Part shown: piece after piece, positions 22,176 through 33,926 of the stretch
Numbering within the stretch: the first letter of the stretch is position 1
Layout of the letters: every line of letters starts with the position of its first letter
NCBI RefSeq assembly: GCF_018294505.1
Contig: NC_057795.1
Location: 225,793,193-225,857,192 of the forward strand
From: Triticum aestivum
Lineage: Eukaryota; Streptophyta; Magnoliopsida; Poales; Poaceae
Length of the DNA: 64,000 nt
Reading direction: 5' to 3'
The notes under the pieces: generated by a model
What the model was told of the DNA's origin: nothing
The model's database searches: none
What the model saw: the letters and a program-made list of their open reading frames with translations, nothing else
Made by a program: the position numbers and the translations under genes

Positions 22176-24153
22176 ACGTTGATCATGTTTTTGGAGCCCC
22201 AACCCTTTGTTTTCTAGCTTGATTTTGTTGATTTCGTCCTAAATCCGAAAATCCCCACCAAAAATAGCCCCCAAATTTTTTTGTGATTTGTTGGTTTGAT
22301 GATGTTTTCTTGATTTTGATCCATGGATTTGCTTGGTTTCAAGTGGATCTAGCTTTCCCCCAAGTTTCCCCACTTTCCATCCACGAAATCTCTCCAATTT
22401 TGACCCCGAAATCTTAATTTTCCGCCCCAAAATCAAGTTCCTCGAGTTCATCCTCGGATTTGGAGCCCGGACATCCGCCCATTAGCTCGGATATCCGGCT
22501 CCTAGAGTGCATTTTCGCACAAGGTTCTGGACATCAGTTCCCGGAAATCCGGCCCGAGCCCCGGATGTCCGGCCCCTGGGATTTCAGCTCTCTCCGTTTC
22601 ACCGTTTTGACCATAACTAATTCATCCGGAGTCCGTTTTTGACGTTCTTTAGCTCGTTTTGAAGCTATTGACATCCCCCATCCCATAAAAATACCACCAA
22701 CATCATTTGACTCCATCAAATTTTGTGAATTTTGGCATCTTTCCCTAGGGCTTCCACCACAACATCCGCATAACCACCACCGACTTCCGCATCCTAACCC
22801 ATTTTGTTCCATATATCATTAGTGGTTGTTTGAGTAGTGACTTAAGTATCCTAAGGTGTTTCGGCTACTTAGGGACGGTTGCTTCTTCATCAACCACCAC
22901 CATACCTTCCATATAGGCTTGCCCACCATACACTTCCGCCACCCCAACTTAACCCAATTTTGTTTGAATTTTTTGAGTTGAGGCTTGTGTCTCCCGAGGT
23001 GTTTCGGCTACTTAGGGACGGCAAATTCAACTCTGACACGTGTATAGCCAATCATTTCACTTCCGCATTGCCAAGTGCAAACCACCACCGCTTTCCGCTA
23101 CCACCATTTTGACATTTGACGTTTGAGATTTTGAGTTCGCGGTTTTTCCGTTTCCTAAGGTGTTTCGGTTACTTAGGGAGGAGTCTCCATCATCTTGGTT
23201 TCTACATCAAGAACACCGCTACTCATCATCGCCAGACGGTAACCTCCATATCATCTTGGTATCGTGGTAACCCTCCATTGTATATTCCCCTTGACAATGC
23301 ATTGTTAACCCCTACCCCATTTTGTGTTACTTGCCTATTGAGACTAGCCATTTGAGTATTGCCGGCAATGTTACTTGTGCACATTAGTGATCATACTTCC
23401 CATAGCATATATACCATATCATCGTGGTGCATATATTGGTATCATACCTTGTGTCACAAGTTTCTTCCTGCATATACACAATTACTATCTTGGTTTGTGC
23501 ATTGTGTAAAAGTGGCCATATAAAAATAATAATAATAAAGATTTTTAGCAAAAGAAAGAGCGCAAAGAAGCTTGTAAGCAAGTGCCATAGCATCATACCA
23601 CATTGCATATAAGATTGTCATATCCGATCATCTTGGATCATCTTGAGAGAAACACCGGGAACCATACATACATAGAGTACTTGGGACAGAAGTTTATCCA
23701 TTTTGCATCTTATAGGTTGTGCACAAGTGTCGTATCCGCCTATAGAGCAATCGTGCTAGTGTCTCTCTTGAGTTGTGCAACACGAGTGTTTTCCGTGGAT
23801 TTCACATTTTCTGCTCATTCCTTGGTTGCACGACCCCATTTATCTATCCATGTGTGCATTTCCGTGTGCCATTCTTTGCTATTGGTCCATTTGTTTCACT
23901 TGCGAATTTGTGAATCTCTTTCAATATTATTGACTCTTGCTAACATTTTGCATCAATTTTTTGTGCCACTATCCTCACCGAGCTCCACCCAAAGCCTTAC
24001 TTGTGTAGGTGTGAGAACCGACAAGAATTGGTACCAATTGTGCTATTTCCTTGTTACACATTTGAGTGATCATTGATCCATCTTCAATATTGGTCAAGGT
24101 ACATTTGGTCTAGTTCTTCTCTTTCTCCCACTCATATTTGCTCGAGTCTTGTG
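22176..24153 (+). other. N1 leader (about 2 kb, noncoding)
   Basis: No long ORF. Holds five CCGGACATCCGG-type motifs (22464-22582) and three copies of a potential hairpin (stem CCTAAG/CTTAGG around a GTGTTTCGGCTA-like loop) at 22850-22873, 22993-23017 and 23154-23177. It also has several ATCATCTTGG repeats near 23180-23250 and 23630. The last part before the ATG is pyrimidine-rich (TTCTTCTCTTTCTCCC at 24113-24128). Confidence 0.65.
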
Positions 24154-26499
24154 ATGGATAGGCAAGGCATTTCCTCTCTGGTCTACGGCAACAACGACGA
24201 CGTGAACAACTACATCTCCAAAGCGTCCATCTTCGATCTACAACGACAAATGCAAGGCGCACAATCAAGATTGCGAGAGCGCATCGAGAACATCTCCATC
24301 GACATTCGTCACTCTGAAGCAAGGAAAAGGGACTACATCGACAAGAAGCTATCCGCACATAAAGAGGAGCAAGATGCAAGGATGGAGGAGATTAGAGCCT
24401 TGATCATGTCTTCTTCTCCTTCGTCATCTTCAAGGCGAGGACATTCAAGCCACAAGTCTTCAGAGCGCGAACACGATGCAAGCGCAATTCGTCCACGTCC
24501 ACATCTTCGTGATGACCACCGTCACAATCGTGATCAACATCGTCATGAAGGGCAAGTCACCTCCAAGCAACATGTGCACGACAACGATGAATGACATCTA
24601 CTACGAGCTCAAGCACGACAACGACATCATCATCATGAAGATGCTCCACAAGCGCAAATGCACAAGTCCCAACAAGACCTACTTCATGCCAAGGCGACGC
24701 TTCATGAGCACAAAAGAAGACCGCGAGATAACCACAACCAAGACGGTGCTACGACTACAACAACCACTTTGGCATCTTCGCCAAGTGCTATCAAGGCATC
24801 TTCGCCTTTGGACGTAAGGAATCTTCGCCTACTTCCCACGAGTACGCCTACATCAACTTCATCAAGTCCAAGGCGACTACCTACGAGCGAGGGCGACACT
24901 TCCATCTTCGGAAGCCCCTCAAGGAAGATGGCCGAGCATGGGAAATTCCCTTCGGTCATGGAGACGAGCTATGAGGTGCTACATCATTTGGGCCTCTCAC
25001 ACCAAGACGGTGACAAGAAGGTCGACCAAGGGCCATCCCCTTCGACCACGGCGATAGGAGTTGAGCTTGGAGACATTTGCACCTACATCTCTCCGACACC
25101 CACATATGTCAAGATGCCCCAAGTGCCATGTGAGGAGAGCCACTACCACATCAGTGAGATGAGTGACTCCACGATATGTGACATTGCGAGCATTTCCTAT
25201 GAGAGGATGAGTGTCACCACCACTAGCCCCACATATGAGAGCATGCCACACATCCTATGTGAGGTTGAGCGCCATTTGAGTGACTCCACCAACCATATGA
25301 GTGAGAGCATCTTTGAGGGGGTGAGTGAGCCACAACACTTAGAGAGTGAGGTAGTTAACATGGCACGTGAGGCCACTATGATTTCTAACGACTTAACCTC
25401 TACTCCTATTGTGTTTTCTTCTTTGGTGCTAGGTCTCCTACATGATGACATGCCTACCCTCGACGAGTCCATCCCTCTAATGGGAAAACCGATGGCCATG
25501 TTGGACGATGATACACCACCCACATGGTTCAATCAATATGAAGATGACAATGAGACGATCTTCGACACCTCACCTACAACACATGAGCGATGCTCCAAAG
25601 GTAACATAGGTGATGGTGCTTCTCTTGTCGCACTAGTGGACTATCTTGACATCGATTGCTCCCATGATGTTGACACACCTATTGCCATGCTTCATGCTAG
25701 TGAGACTTCTTCATGCCTTAACTTACCTATTTATGATGAATATGATGATGAGCATGTTGAGTTGCCTAGTTGTGATGCTATGCTTCATAGGATATCATGT
25801 GAAAATTCTATTGGTCACTTCATGTTTGACAATCCATTGAACTTGTCATATGCTATGAGTGAGATCTCCCATATTGCATCATTTCAATCTCAACATAGTA
25901 ACTATACATGCCCCATTAAAATCAATCCCATTTGCACTTATGGCATAGATGACGAGATGATGGTAATTGGCTTTTGCTTTTCATGTGATGATATTGCCAC
26001 ACTTCCTTTCCATGATTTGCGCAATTCATCTACTATGTCATGCCATGATCACATTGTTCCAAATATGCATTGTTTTGGATGTTGTCAATATTCTCCATGT
26101 GATGTTGCTACTCATGCTCATGAGGAGACCCCCATAGTTTCCTACATATTAGGAGATCTTGATGCATTCCATACTTTGCATGATTCCCATGATTGCGTGC
26201 ACCTTATGCATTCCATGAATAACAATGCTCTAGATATTTCTCATGATGCATTACACAATTTGAGTCTCCATTATGCGATACATAATAACAAACCTCTCAT
26301 GATGGATGACATGTTTCTATATCACGCACCTCATTTATTTGAGCATGGGCTATTTTGTGCTAACCGACACATGCATGTGCGCATCATGATGGATGATGTG
26401 TACATATACCATGCACACACAATTTTTCCTTTGTATTTATTTTGTGTAGGTACTCACATATACTCGTCAACCTCTCAATCCCAAGAGTTGACGAAATGA
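24154..26499 (+). pseudogene. N1 giant ORF, first part (unknown function)
   Basis: Starts at ATG 24154 (MDRQGISSLVYGNNDDVNNY). Residues 20-80 are strongly charged and predicted coiled coil (QMQGAQSRLRERIENI and KKLSAHKEEQDARMEEI), followed by a Ser/His/Arg-rich stretch. An in-frame TGA at 24592-24594 interrupts it. The same frame then runs 635 codons to a TGA at 26497-26499. The later part is acidic and rich in Met, His, Cys and Asp, with no enzyme motif I recognise. Both stops read as CGA changed to TGA. The coiled-coil start recalls gag-like proteins, but no capsid block or zinc knuckle is present. The duplicate copy (37747-39193) keeps the frame with two one-base losses. Confidence 0.6.
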
Positions 26500-28416
26500 G
26501 CTCTCGAGAGCAACGATGACTTGGCATCCCGTGGACTATCCTTACCACCATTCCCTTCGCGCAACAACTAAGCACATCTCTTCTACTTGGCTCTCACACG
26601 GCTATGGGCCATTTACCACTTGCCACCTTATGCTCATTTTACCGTGTTCACATTGCATGCTATGCTTGCTCATATGCCTTTGCCATGCAATTGTGACCCT
26701 TGCTTGCATTTACCCATGATGAACCATTATGATATCCCTATGTGTATTTGCATGCTTGGTGGAGATCCTTGTTGCTATTGCCATGTTTATCATGTGCCCC
26801 ATACTATTGATGCTCGTTGTGTTGGGAGGGTCATGATGCCCTATTGCTATTTACATATGGCCTCTCACCAAGACATTCATGCCATTCTACTCATATCTTG
26901 CTTTCATGCTTGTGATATGTCATGTCCATTATTCATGCACACTATTTGCACACATGACATGCTTTCCATTATTCCCTCTAGTATGTTGCATCTTCGCACT
27001 ACTAGCTTGCTTGACTTTATTGCTATGATTGCTTGCTTGGTTGCATCACCCATGTTCCACTATTACTTGCTTTCTTGGGTTGATGACATATATGCTCATG
27101 CCTCTCACATGAGATATCTTGATCATTGTCTCTTGTGTCCATTAGTTGCCTCTCTCATATCCACTTATATTGAGTGCAACCATACTATGCTTATTGATCT
27201 TGGAGACTTTGACACCTTACTTGTGATGCATGCTTGTTTACTTGAGCCTCTTGTATTTGGCTGTTCTTGCATCATATGCCTCCATACTATGAAATTCTCC
27301 CTTGTACCTTCTTATGATGAGTGTGATGCATACACTTGTTGGGTATCTTACCACATGAATGATAGGTTTTGCACCTCTGCTAACCTCATTTGTTTTTCCG
27401 AGTGTTTGTCATGTTCTTTTGTTTTGGAGGATTCACAAGGCGATAACATCATGAGCCATACTGGTCATGTGAAGGTCTATATGATGCGTGACACCAACAT
27501 TTTCGACATCCTCATAAAGGTGAACTCTTTCCCTTTGAGCCATCCTCAAGTTTGCATATTGGATGGGTTCTTCTTTCATTGTTGTTTCCTTCTTGTTGTC
27601 TACATGATACATCTCACGAACGGAGGAACGACATTGGAGATTGGCTCTATGGACCTTCACATTGAGGAGCGCTCGGACTTAGTGGATGCACCTTCGGACT
27701 TCCACTCATTCCACGACATCGAGCATTGGTACACCAACACCTCCATATTTGTTGATTGTGCTCATACATGTCATGCTCGATGGACATATCATACTCACCA
27801 CAAGTTTGCACCCTATGCATGGATTGACTCACATTATGATTGCCTTGTTGCATCTTGTATTCCCATGTCATCCATGATATTTGAGCTTGTTCACTTCCTT
27901 AGCAAATTCGTTGTGATCTTCCTTGATGGCATATTCATACATAATGATCATATTGTCGACCATCAATTGCATGATAATATCCACATGTTGAGCATCCATT
28001 GCCATGTTCACGCATTTGATAAACCATCCCATTATGACATCATTTTGCATCGTGGTTTCATTGCTCATATTCATAACACATTTGTGTGCACAATGATTGC
28101 ATTTGCTCCCATGAATGCTTTACATCTCATTCTACATCTTTTGGATAAGCATCTTGTGCTTTGTCATGCACTATCTTGTCGCACGGACTCATTCTTACAT
28201 GTTGGACATTTTGTGTGTGCTAACCATTGTATTTCTGAGTGTTGCTTGTGTTTGCTATTTTTGCATGTCTATCACCCCGGTGACACCATGGACTACTTGG
28301 ATTGTGCCATGTCTTCAACTTCGTCCAACTACAAGTCCGTCCACGACAACTGTTTCCATGGTGATGAGGATCACAATCCGAGGTCGGATCTTTCCCAAGG
28401 TGGGGGGGGGAGATGA
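26500..28416 (+). pseudogene. N1 giant ORF, second part (Cys/His/Met-rich, unknown function)
   Basis: Continues in the same frame as the first part. After TGA 26497 there is one more stop, TAA at 26569-26571 (one C-to-T change from CAA), and then 610 open codons to a TGA at 28414-28416, inside the 3' LTR. Composition is striking: very many Cys, His, Met and Tyr in patterns such as CNCDPC, CCYCH and HDMLS, with almost no basic residues and several hydrophobic, membrane-like stretches. No RT, integrase or protease motif is visible. It ends QGGGGR, translated from the polypurine tract, as gag-pol frames of many gypsy elements also do. It may be the degraded or replaced pol region of an ancestral polyprotein. 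Confidence 0.5.
28401..28413 (+). promoter_or_regulatory. N1 polypurine tract
   Basis: TGGGGGGGGGAGA directly before the TG of the 3' LTR. Primes plus-strand DNA synthesis. Confidence 0.9.
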
Positions 28417-29397
28417 TGCGGAGCATCCCACGTTCATCCCCATGTACACTCCGACTACTCTGCAAGCCCCAAGGATACATAAGATGAGACCTCGACTATG
28501 CGCCATTGGACACAAGGTGAACCCATTCCTAAATGCTTCCCCTTTCCATTCATGTGAGACATGGTTGCTACCTAATGCAAGGACACTATGCATGCCTAGG
28601 TACCAAGGAGACCCTCTCGGAGATGCTTAGAATGATGGACAAGTCCCCAAGTACAAGGATGAAGGAGCACGACGAGAGGAACCGGAGAAAGGCTACCGGA
28701 CCCGAACATCCGGCCCCGGCCCCGACATCCGGCCCCTGAAGATGTCAACAACAGCAGCAGCCCAGCCATCGAAGTGCTACAGGGCCCAGACATTCGGCTA
28801 GGCCCCGGACATCTGGCGCCCCGCGACAACCCGGAAATCCGGCGCCAGCCCGGACATATGGCGCCCCATCACAGAATGTCCAGAAGCTGGATCAAGCCAG
28901 CCCAGACATCCGGCCCAGCGCCCGGACATCCGGCCTCCCCTGCCTGCGTGCAGTGCATTCGGGCCGAGGCCCATGTACCCCTTCGCCCCTTAGACTATAT
29001 ATACTCCCCCTCCACCTACGTTTTAGGGTTAGCATTGGATTAGCTCATATTTGTGTGAGAGCCTTGCTCATCCACTTGGATACTTCTCCTCGGAGTTCAC
29101 AACCTCTTCGGAGAAGATCCCACAAGCGGATTCAAGACCCCTTTCTAGGGAAGATCATCAAGACCTCCTCACGCATAAGAACGGTTCCTTTGTATCCTTA
29201 CCTTTGTTGATTGTGGATCTTGAGTTACTCTATGTGTTCGGTGATCTAGCACTTATGTGATTGATTCCTTGTTGGTTTAGTGATTCTCTCTCGTTTTCCC
29301 CGTGTTTCCCCTTTGTGCTTCCGCGTGTTCTTTGTGTTTCCCCGTAGGATCCACTCCAAATGTGAAAGATCGGCCCCTGGGGTTCCACCCTACATCA
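28414..29397 (+). repeat. N1 3' LTR, copy A
   Basis: 984 bp, TGATGCGGAGC...CCCTACATCA. Matches the 5' LTR with about 3% substitutions by eye and with deletions in the CCGGACATCCGG motif cluster. Followed by target duplication CCCTC at 29398-29402. Confidence 0.95.
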
Positions 29398-29402
29398 CCC
29401 TC
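29398..29402 (+). repeat. N1 target-site duplication, right
   Basis: CCCTC, identical to 21143-21147. Confidence 0.95.
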
Positions 29403-31438
29403 CCTGATTCCCACTGGCGCAAGCGCTTCGGTCGGTCGAGGCCTGAGCGGTGGGTGAGAAACGCGGTGGCCCGCCAGTCGGCCACCCCCCAAGTCGTGGT
29501 GATCGAGCCCGACGAATCTCTCTACGGCCTGTTCGACCTGTCGACTTGCTCCACAGAGACTACATCCGAGTGCGACAGCAGTGATCCAGTGGTGGAGGTT
29601 CTGATGGTCGATGGACCACGCAGTCCTCCCGGTTTTCCCTGCACCGACGAAGGCGACGGCGGAGGCGATCCGTCGCATGCACATGAAGAGTATCTCCCCG
29701 AGCCCCTCACTTCGCTGCAGAGGGAAGAACTTCGCCACTGGAACATGGATGCACTGCACACTCCTATCGTTGGAGAAACCCCCGTGGCTCGTGCCTTGGA
29801 GGACGCGCGCTTGGCCAACTTGGTTGAGCGCACTCGACTGGAGAACCTCCAGCGAGCACTCGACGAGCATGCGCGACAACAGGTTCTAAAATCCAGTCGA
29901 CGTCAACTCTTTCCACCACCGACTCAGGTATATCGAACTCTGATTCAGAATTTAGCAGCTGCAGCCCGTATAGCAGAGTCGATTCATCCTTCCCAGTCAG
30001 GGGCTGGCAGAGGCTTGTTACAGATCAGAGCATTACTTCAGGCAGCAGGAGATCAAAATTCAGCTGTATCACATTCGCGGAATAGGATCCACAGCAGATC
30101 CGTCGTGTGAATACAGTCTAGTCAGCCCATAGCCCAAGATCGCCCCCGAGGCATGAGGGACGTGGAGACCGGCGTGATCAGTACAGGAACCGTGAGCAGT
30201 ATGATCACCGACTCGATCACGATGATTGACGTCGAGTGCCCACCCCTCCCCCAAGAAGCGGATCGTACGCACCTCGACAACAAGATGACAGACGCCATCA
30301 CAGTGTTGGGCGAAGGATTCCAGTCGACCCCAGGGAACTAGGCTTTGATGAGAGATCCATTCTCGTTCAAGGTTTGGTTGACAGGAACAGAGCTCACCGA
30401 GAAGGTCATGACAGAGATGTACCCACCAGTAGCAGAGTTCACGTCTCAGGACCAGAGTGCTTCAGCAGTGCCATCAGGGCCGCGGTGATTCCTCCCAACT
30501 TCAGGTTGGCGACTGGAGTCAGTAAGTTCACCGGTGAGTCCAAGCCTGATACTTGGCTTGAAGACTAACGAGTGGCTTTTCAGATTGGCGGCGGCAACGA
30601 TGAAGTGGCCATGAAACACCTGCCTCTTATGTTGGAGGGCTCGGCCAGAGCATGGTTGAATCAGTTAGCACCCGGCAGCATTTACACTTGGGAAGATCTT
30701 GCCCGAGTGTTTGTCAGAACATTTGAAGGAACTTGCAAGCGACCAGCAGGGTTGACATAGCTACAATCTTGTGTGCAGAAGTCGAACAAAACCTTGAGGG
30801 ATTACATCCAGAGATGGATCATGTTGCATCACACGGTAGAGAATGTATCTGATCACCAGGTAGTCTGTGCCTTCAAGGAAGGCGTTAAGTACAGAGAGTT
30901 AAACCTGAAATTCGGTCGAACTGGAGATATGTCTCTGAGTCGAATGATGGAGATTGCCACCAAGTATTCCAATGGTGAAGAAGAGGATTGGCTCCGGAGT
31001 GGCAAGCACAAGTCAGGCGCCCACGAAACCAGAGGAGGGAACTCTAGTAGGAACCAGAAGCGGAAAGCCGAGCCAGCTGCTCCTGGAGAAGCTTTAGCCG
31101 TGACTCCAGGAAAGTTTAAAGGGAAGCCCAAAGGGCCTTGGAACCCTAAGAAGGTGAAAGACCAAGACGGAAATGATGTGTTGGATATGCCATGCCACAT
31201 TCATACAAAGAAGGATGAAGAGGGTAAACTCATTTACCCGAAGCATACCACTCGACAGTGTCGGCTCTTGATCCAGCAATTCCAGGGGAAACAACCTAAA
31301 GATAAGGAAAAGAAGTCGGACAAAGTTGAGGATAAAGAAGATAGTGATGATGGATATCCCCAGGTCAATTCCACCCTGATGATTTTTGCTGATGTTGAAA
31401 GTAAAAGTCGATTGAAAGTTATCAACCGAGAAGTGAAT
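29403..31438 (+). pseudogene. gag: Element T gag, main part
   Basis: Resumes the frame begun at 20935. The first block (to TGA 30108-30110) is a charged, partly helical N-terminal region with SLQREELRHWNMDAL. After a frameshift before 30236 the frame stays constant to the RT. The capsid core has PPNFRLATGVSKFTGESKPDTW, then MLEGSARAWLNQLAPGSIYTW, FVRTFEGTCKRP and NKTLRDYIQRWIMLHHTVE. Stops are at 30566-30568 and 30758-30760. The zinc-binding box is the variant C-x-H...H-x4-C (CHIH... HTTRQC) at about 31183-31263, as in Tat-type gag. A Lys-rich tail follows. Confidence 0.85.
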
Positions 31439-32164
31439 ATGGTTGCTCCGGCGACACCCAGTTATCTGAAATGGTCTCAGACTGCCATCACATTCGACCA
31501 GTACGATCATCTGACACACATAGCCACCCCTGGGAGGCAAGCTTTGGTGGTCGACCCAGTCGTCGAAGGTACTCGACTGACTAAAGTTTTGATGGATGGT
31601 GGCAGTGGCCTGAATATACTATATGCAGAGACGTTGAAAGGGATGGGCATTCCGATGTCCAGACTCAGTACCAGCAACATGAGTTTCCATGGAGTCATTC
31701 CTGGAAAGAAGGCCGAGTCACTCGGCCAAATTGTTCTTGATGTGGTTTTCGGTGATTCCAAGAATTACCGCAAAGAAAAGTTGACGTTTGAAGTTGTGGA
31801 TTTCCAGAGTGCTTATCACGCTATTTTGGGCAGGCCAGCTTATGCACGTTTCATGGCTCGACCATGTTATGTTTACCTCAAATTGAAGATGCCTGGTCCC
31901 AAAGGTGTGATCACTATAACCTGCAATCGGAAGAAGGCAGAAGAGTGCTTTCAGAAAGGCTCAAAGATCACCGATGCTCAGATGGCAGTGGTAGAGCTGC
32001 AGGAATACCAGAAAACTGCAGACCCGAGTGATTTTTTGCGAGCCAAGAAGCCCGCTACGAAATCAGCATTTCAGTCGTCCGGTGAGACAAAACTGATTCA
32101 CATTCACCCGACCGACCCCAGTGCTGCTCCAACTCATATCTCTACAACACTCGACTCCAAATAG
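31439..32164 (+). pseudogene. pol: Element T aspartic protease
   Basis: Starts around MVAPATPSYLKWSQTAI. The active site reads LMDGGSGLNIL (about 31589-31620), with D-G-G in place of D-T-G, usual for the Tat lineage. The fold closes with HAILGRPAYARFMA. The frame is open from 30773 through this domain and ends at TAG 32162-32164 in the protease-RT linker. It is the longest continuous T reading frame (463 codons including the gag tail). Confidence 0.85.
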
Positions 32165-33095
32165 GAAGAAGCGCTCATCCAGTTCCTCCGTGAGAACCGG
32201 GACATCTTCGCATGGAAGCCTTCTGACATGCCGGGCGTTCCCAGGGAGCTGGCTGAGCACTGTCTACGAGTCGACTGAAAAGTGAAACCTGTCAAAGAAC
32301 ATCTTCGATGGTCCGCCGTCCATAAGATAAAGTCCATTGGCGAGGAGGTGGCTTGGCTCTTAGCAGCGGAGTTTATCCGAGAGATTTACCACTCCGAGTG
32401 GCTCGCCAATGTTGTCATGGTCCCCAAGAAGGACAAGTCACTTCGCATGTGCATTGACTTCAAACATATCGATCGGGCCTGCCCGAAAGATCATTTTTCT
32501 CTCCCCTGCATCGACCAAATAGTCTACTCGACTACGGGACGTGAGCGCCTGTCTTTTTTAGACGCCTATTCCGGTTACCATCAGATCCGTCTGTATGGAC
32601 CTGACGAGATCAAAACAGCTTTCATCACTCCATTCGGGTGCTTCTGTTATGTCACCATGCCATTCGGCCTCAAGAATGCCGGAGCCATGTTCATGAGGAT
32701 GATTCAGAAGTGTCTTCTCACTCAAATCAGTCAGAATGTGGAAGCATACATGGATGATATTGTGGTCAAGTCACGGAAAGGTTCCGACCTGTTGACTGAC
32801 CTTGCTGAGACATTTGCCAACCTCAGGAGGTATGATATCAAGCTTAATCCATCAAAGTGCACATTCGGAGTTCCTGGCGGAAAGTTACTCGGTTTTCTTG
32901 TTTCCGAATGAGGAATCGACGCCAACCCAGAAAAAGTTGGTACTATACTCCGAATGAAATGCCCTGTGCGTGTGCACGATGTATAGAAGCTTACTGGGTG
33001 CTTGGCCGCTTTAAGTCGATTCATCTCTCGTCTCGGTGAAAAGGCATTGCCTCTTTACTGACTGATGAAGAAGTGAGACAAGTTCGAGTTGACTC
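32165..33095 (+). pseudogene. pol: Element T reverse transcriptase, N-terminal part (copy A, cut at duplication junction)
   Basis: RT blocks are RDIFAWKPSDMPGVPRELAEH, LRMCIDFKHIDRACPKDHF, LSFLDAYSGYHQIRL, MPFGLKNAGAMFMRM and AYMDDIVVKSRKG with both catalytic Asp residues. Stops occur at 32162, 32276 and 32909 and again near 32982 and 33055. The sequence is cut at 33092-33095, where it switches from the RT connection region to the tandem array. The missing continuation is present at 51978 onward. The overlap 51555-51977 matches it at roughly 98% by eye. Confidence 0.9.
33092..33095 (+). other. Tandem-duplication junction with ACTC microhomology
   Basis: ACTC is shared by the RT side (51974-51977, followed there by CCGAAG) and the tandem-array side (19375-19378, followed by GGTGTAG). 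At 33092 the left flank is RT and the right flank is array, so the join used this 4-bp match. The duplicated unit runs 19379-33095, 13,717 bp. Confidence 0.9.
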
Positions 33096-33926
33096 GGTGT
33101 AGTTTTGCAACTTAGGTGAGGACGGGCTCACGGCTAAGCCTCCGAGTGGGAGGGATGCTCTCACTCATAGTAGATTTTTAACATAAGCGAGGACGGGCTC
33201 CCGGCTAAGCCTCTGAGTGGGAGAGATGCTCTCACCCGGAGTAGTTTTTTTATCTTAGGTGAGGNNNNNNNNNNNNNNNNNNNNNNNNNNNNNNNNNNNN
33301 NNNNNNNNNNNNNNNNNNNNNNNNNNNNNNNNNNNNNNNNNNNNNNNNNNNNNNNNNNNNNNNNNNNNNNNNNNNNNNNNNNNNNNNNNNNNNNNNNNNN
33401 NNNNNNNNNNNNNNNNNNNNNNNNNNNNNNNNNNNNNNNNNNNNNNNNNNNNNNNNNNNNNNNNNNNNNNNNNNNNNNNNNNNNNNNNNNNNNNNNNNNN
33501 NNNNNNNNNNNNNNNNNNNNNNNNNNNNNNNNNNNNNNNNNNNNNNNNNNNNNNNNNNNNNNNNNNNNNNNNNNNNNNNNNNNNNNNGGGGGAGGGATGC
33601 TCTCACTCGGAGTAGTTTTTTTAACTTAGGCGAGGACAGGCTTCGCGGCTAGCCTCCGAGTGGGAGGGATGCTCTCCCTCGGCGTAGTTTTTTATCTTAG
33701 GTGAGGATGGGCTCGCGGCTAAGCCTCCGAGTGGGAGGGATGCTCTCACTCAGCGTAGTTTTTTTAACTTTGGTGAGGACGGACTCGTGGCTAAGCCCCC
33801 GAGTGGGAGGGATGATCTCACTCGGAGTAGTTTTTAAGTTAGGCGAGGACGGGCTAACGGCTAAGCCTCCGAGTGGGAGGGATGCTCTCACTCGGTGTAG
33901 TTTTTTTTAACTTAGGCGGGGACGGG
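33096..33926 (+). repeat. ~72-bp tandem array (TR), copy B
   Basis: Same units as 19379-20332, near identical with a few substitutions and T-run length changes. Contains a gap of 323 N. Leads into T LTR copy B. Confidence 0.9.
33265..33587. other. Assembly gap (323 N)
   Basis: Run of N inside array copy B, near the position of the gap in copy A. Confidence 1.

Larger units (their letters stand above)
21148..29397 (+). mobile_element. N1: LTR retrotransposon with an uncharacterised giant ORF, copy A
   Basis: 8,250 bp, complete from LTR to LTR with a 5-bp target duplication (CCCTC). 5' LTR 21148-22158, primer site 22162, leader to 24153, single-frame coding region 24154-28416, polypurine tract 28401-28413, 3' LTR 28414-29397. 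No RT box ((Y/F)xDD in context), no integrase HHCC or DDE block and no protease D-(T/S/G)-G context is found in any frame, so it must depend on enzymes of another element. Its family name is unknown to me. The two LTRs differ by roughly 3% by eye, apart from indels in a repeated-motif region. Confidence 0.9.

Noticed and set aside
26587..28416. Multi-pass membrane transporter in the second half of the N1 frame
   Set aside because: Hydrophobic stretches are mixed with dense Cys/His/Met and no transporter motif is visible. The frame is a continuation of the same N1 ORF.
29277..29879. 200-codon minus-strand ORF
   Set aside because: Shadow of the T gag frame (29403-30110), which is continuous with gag before N1 and so explains the region.
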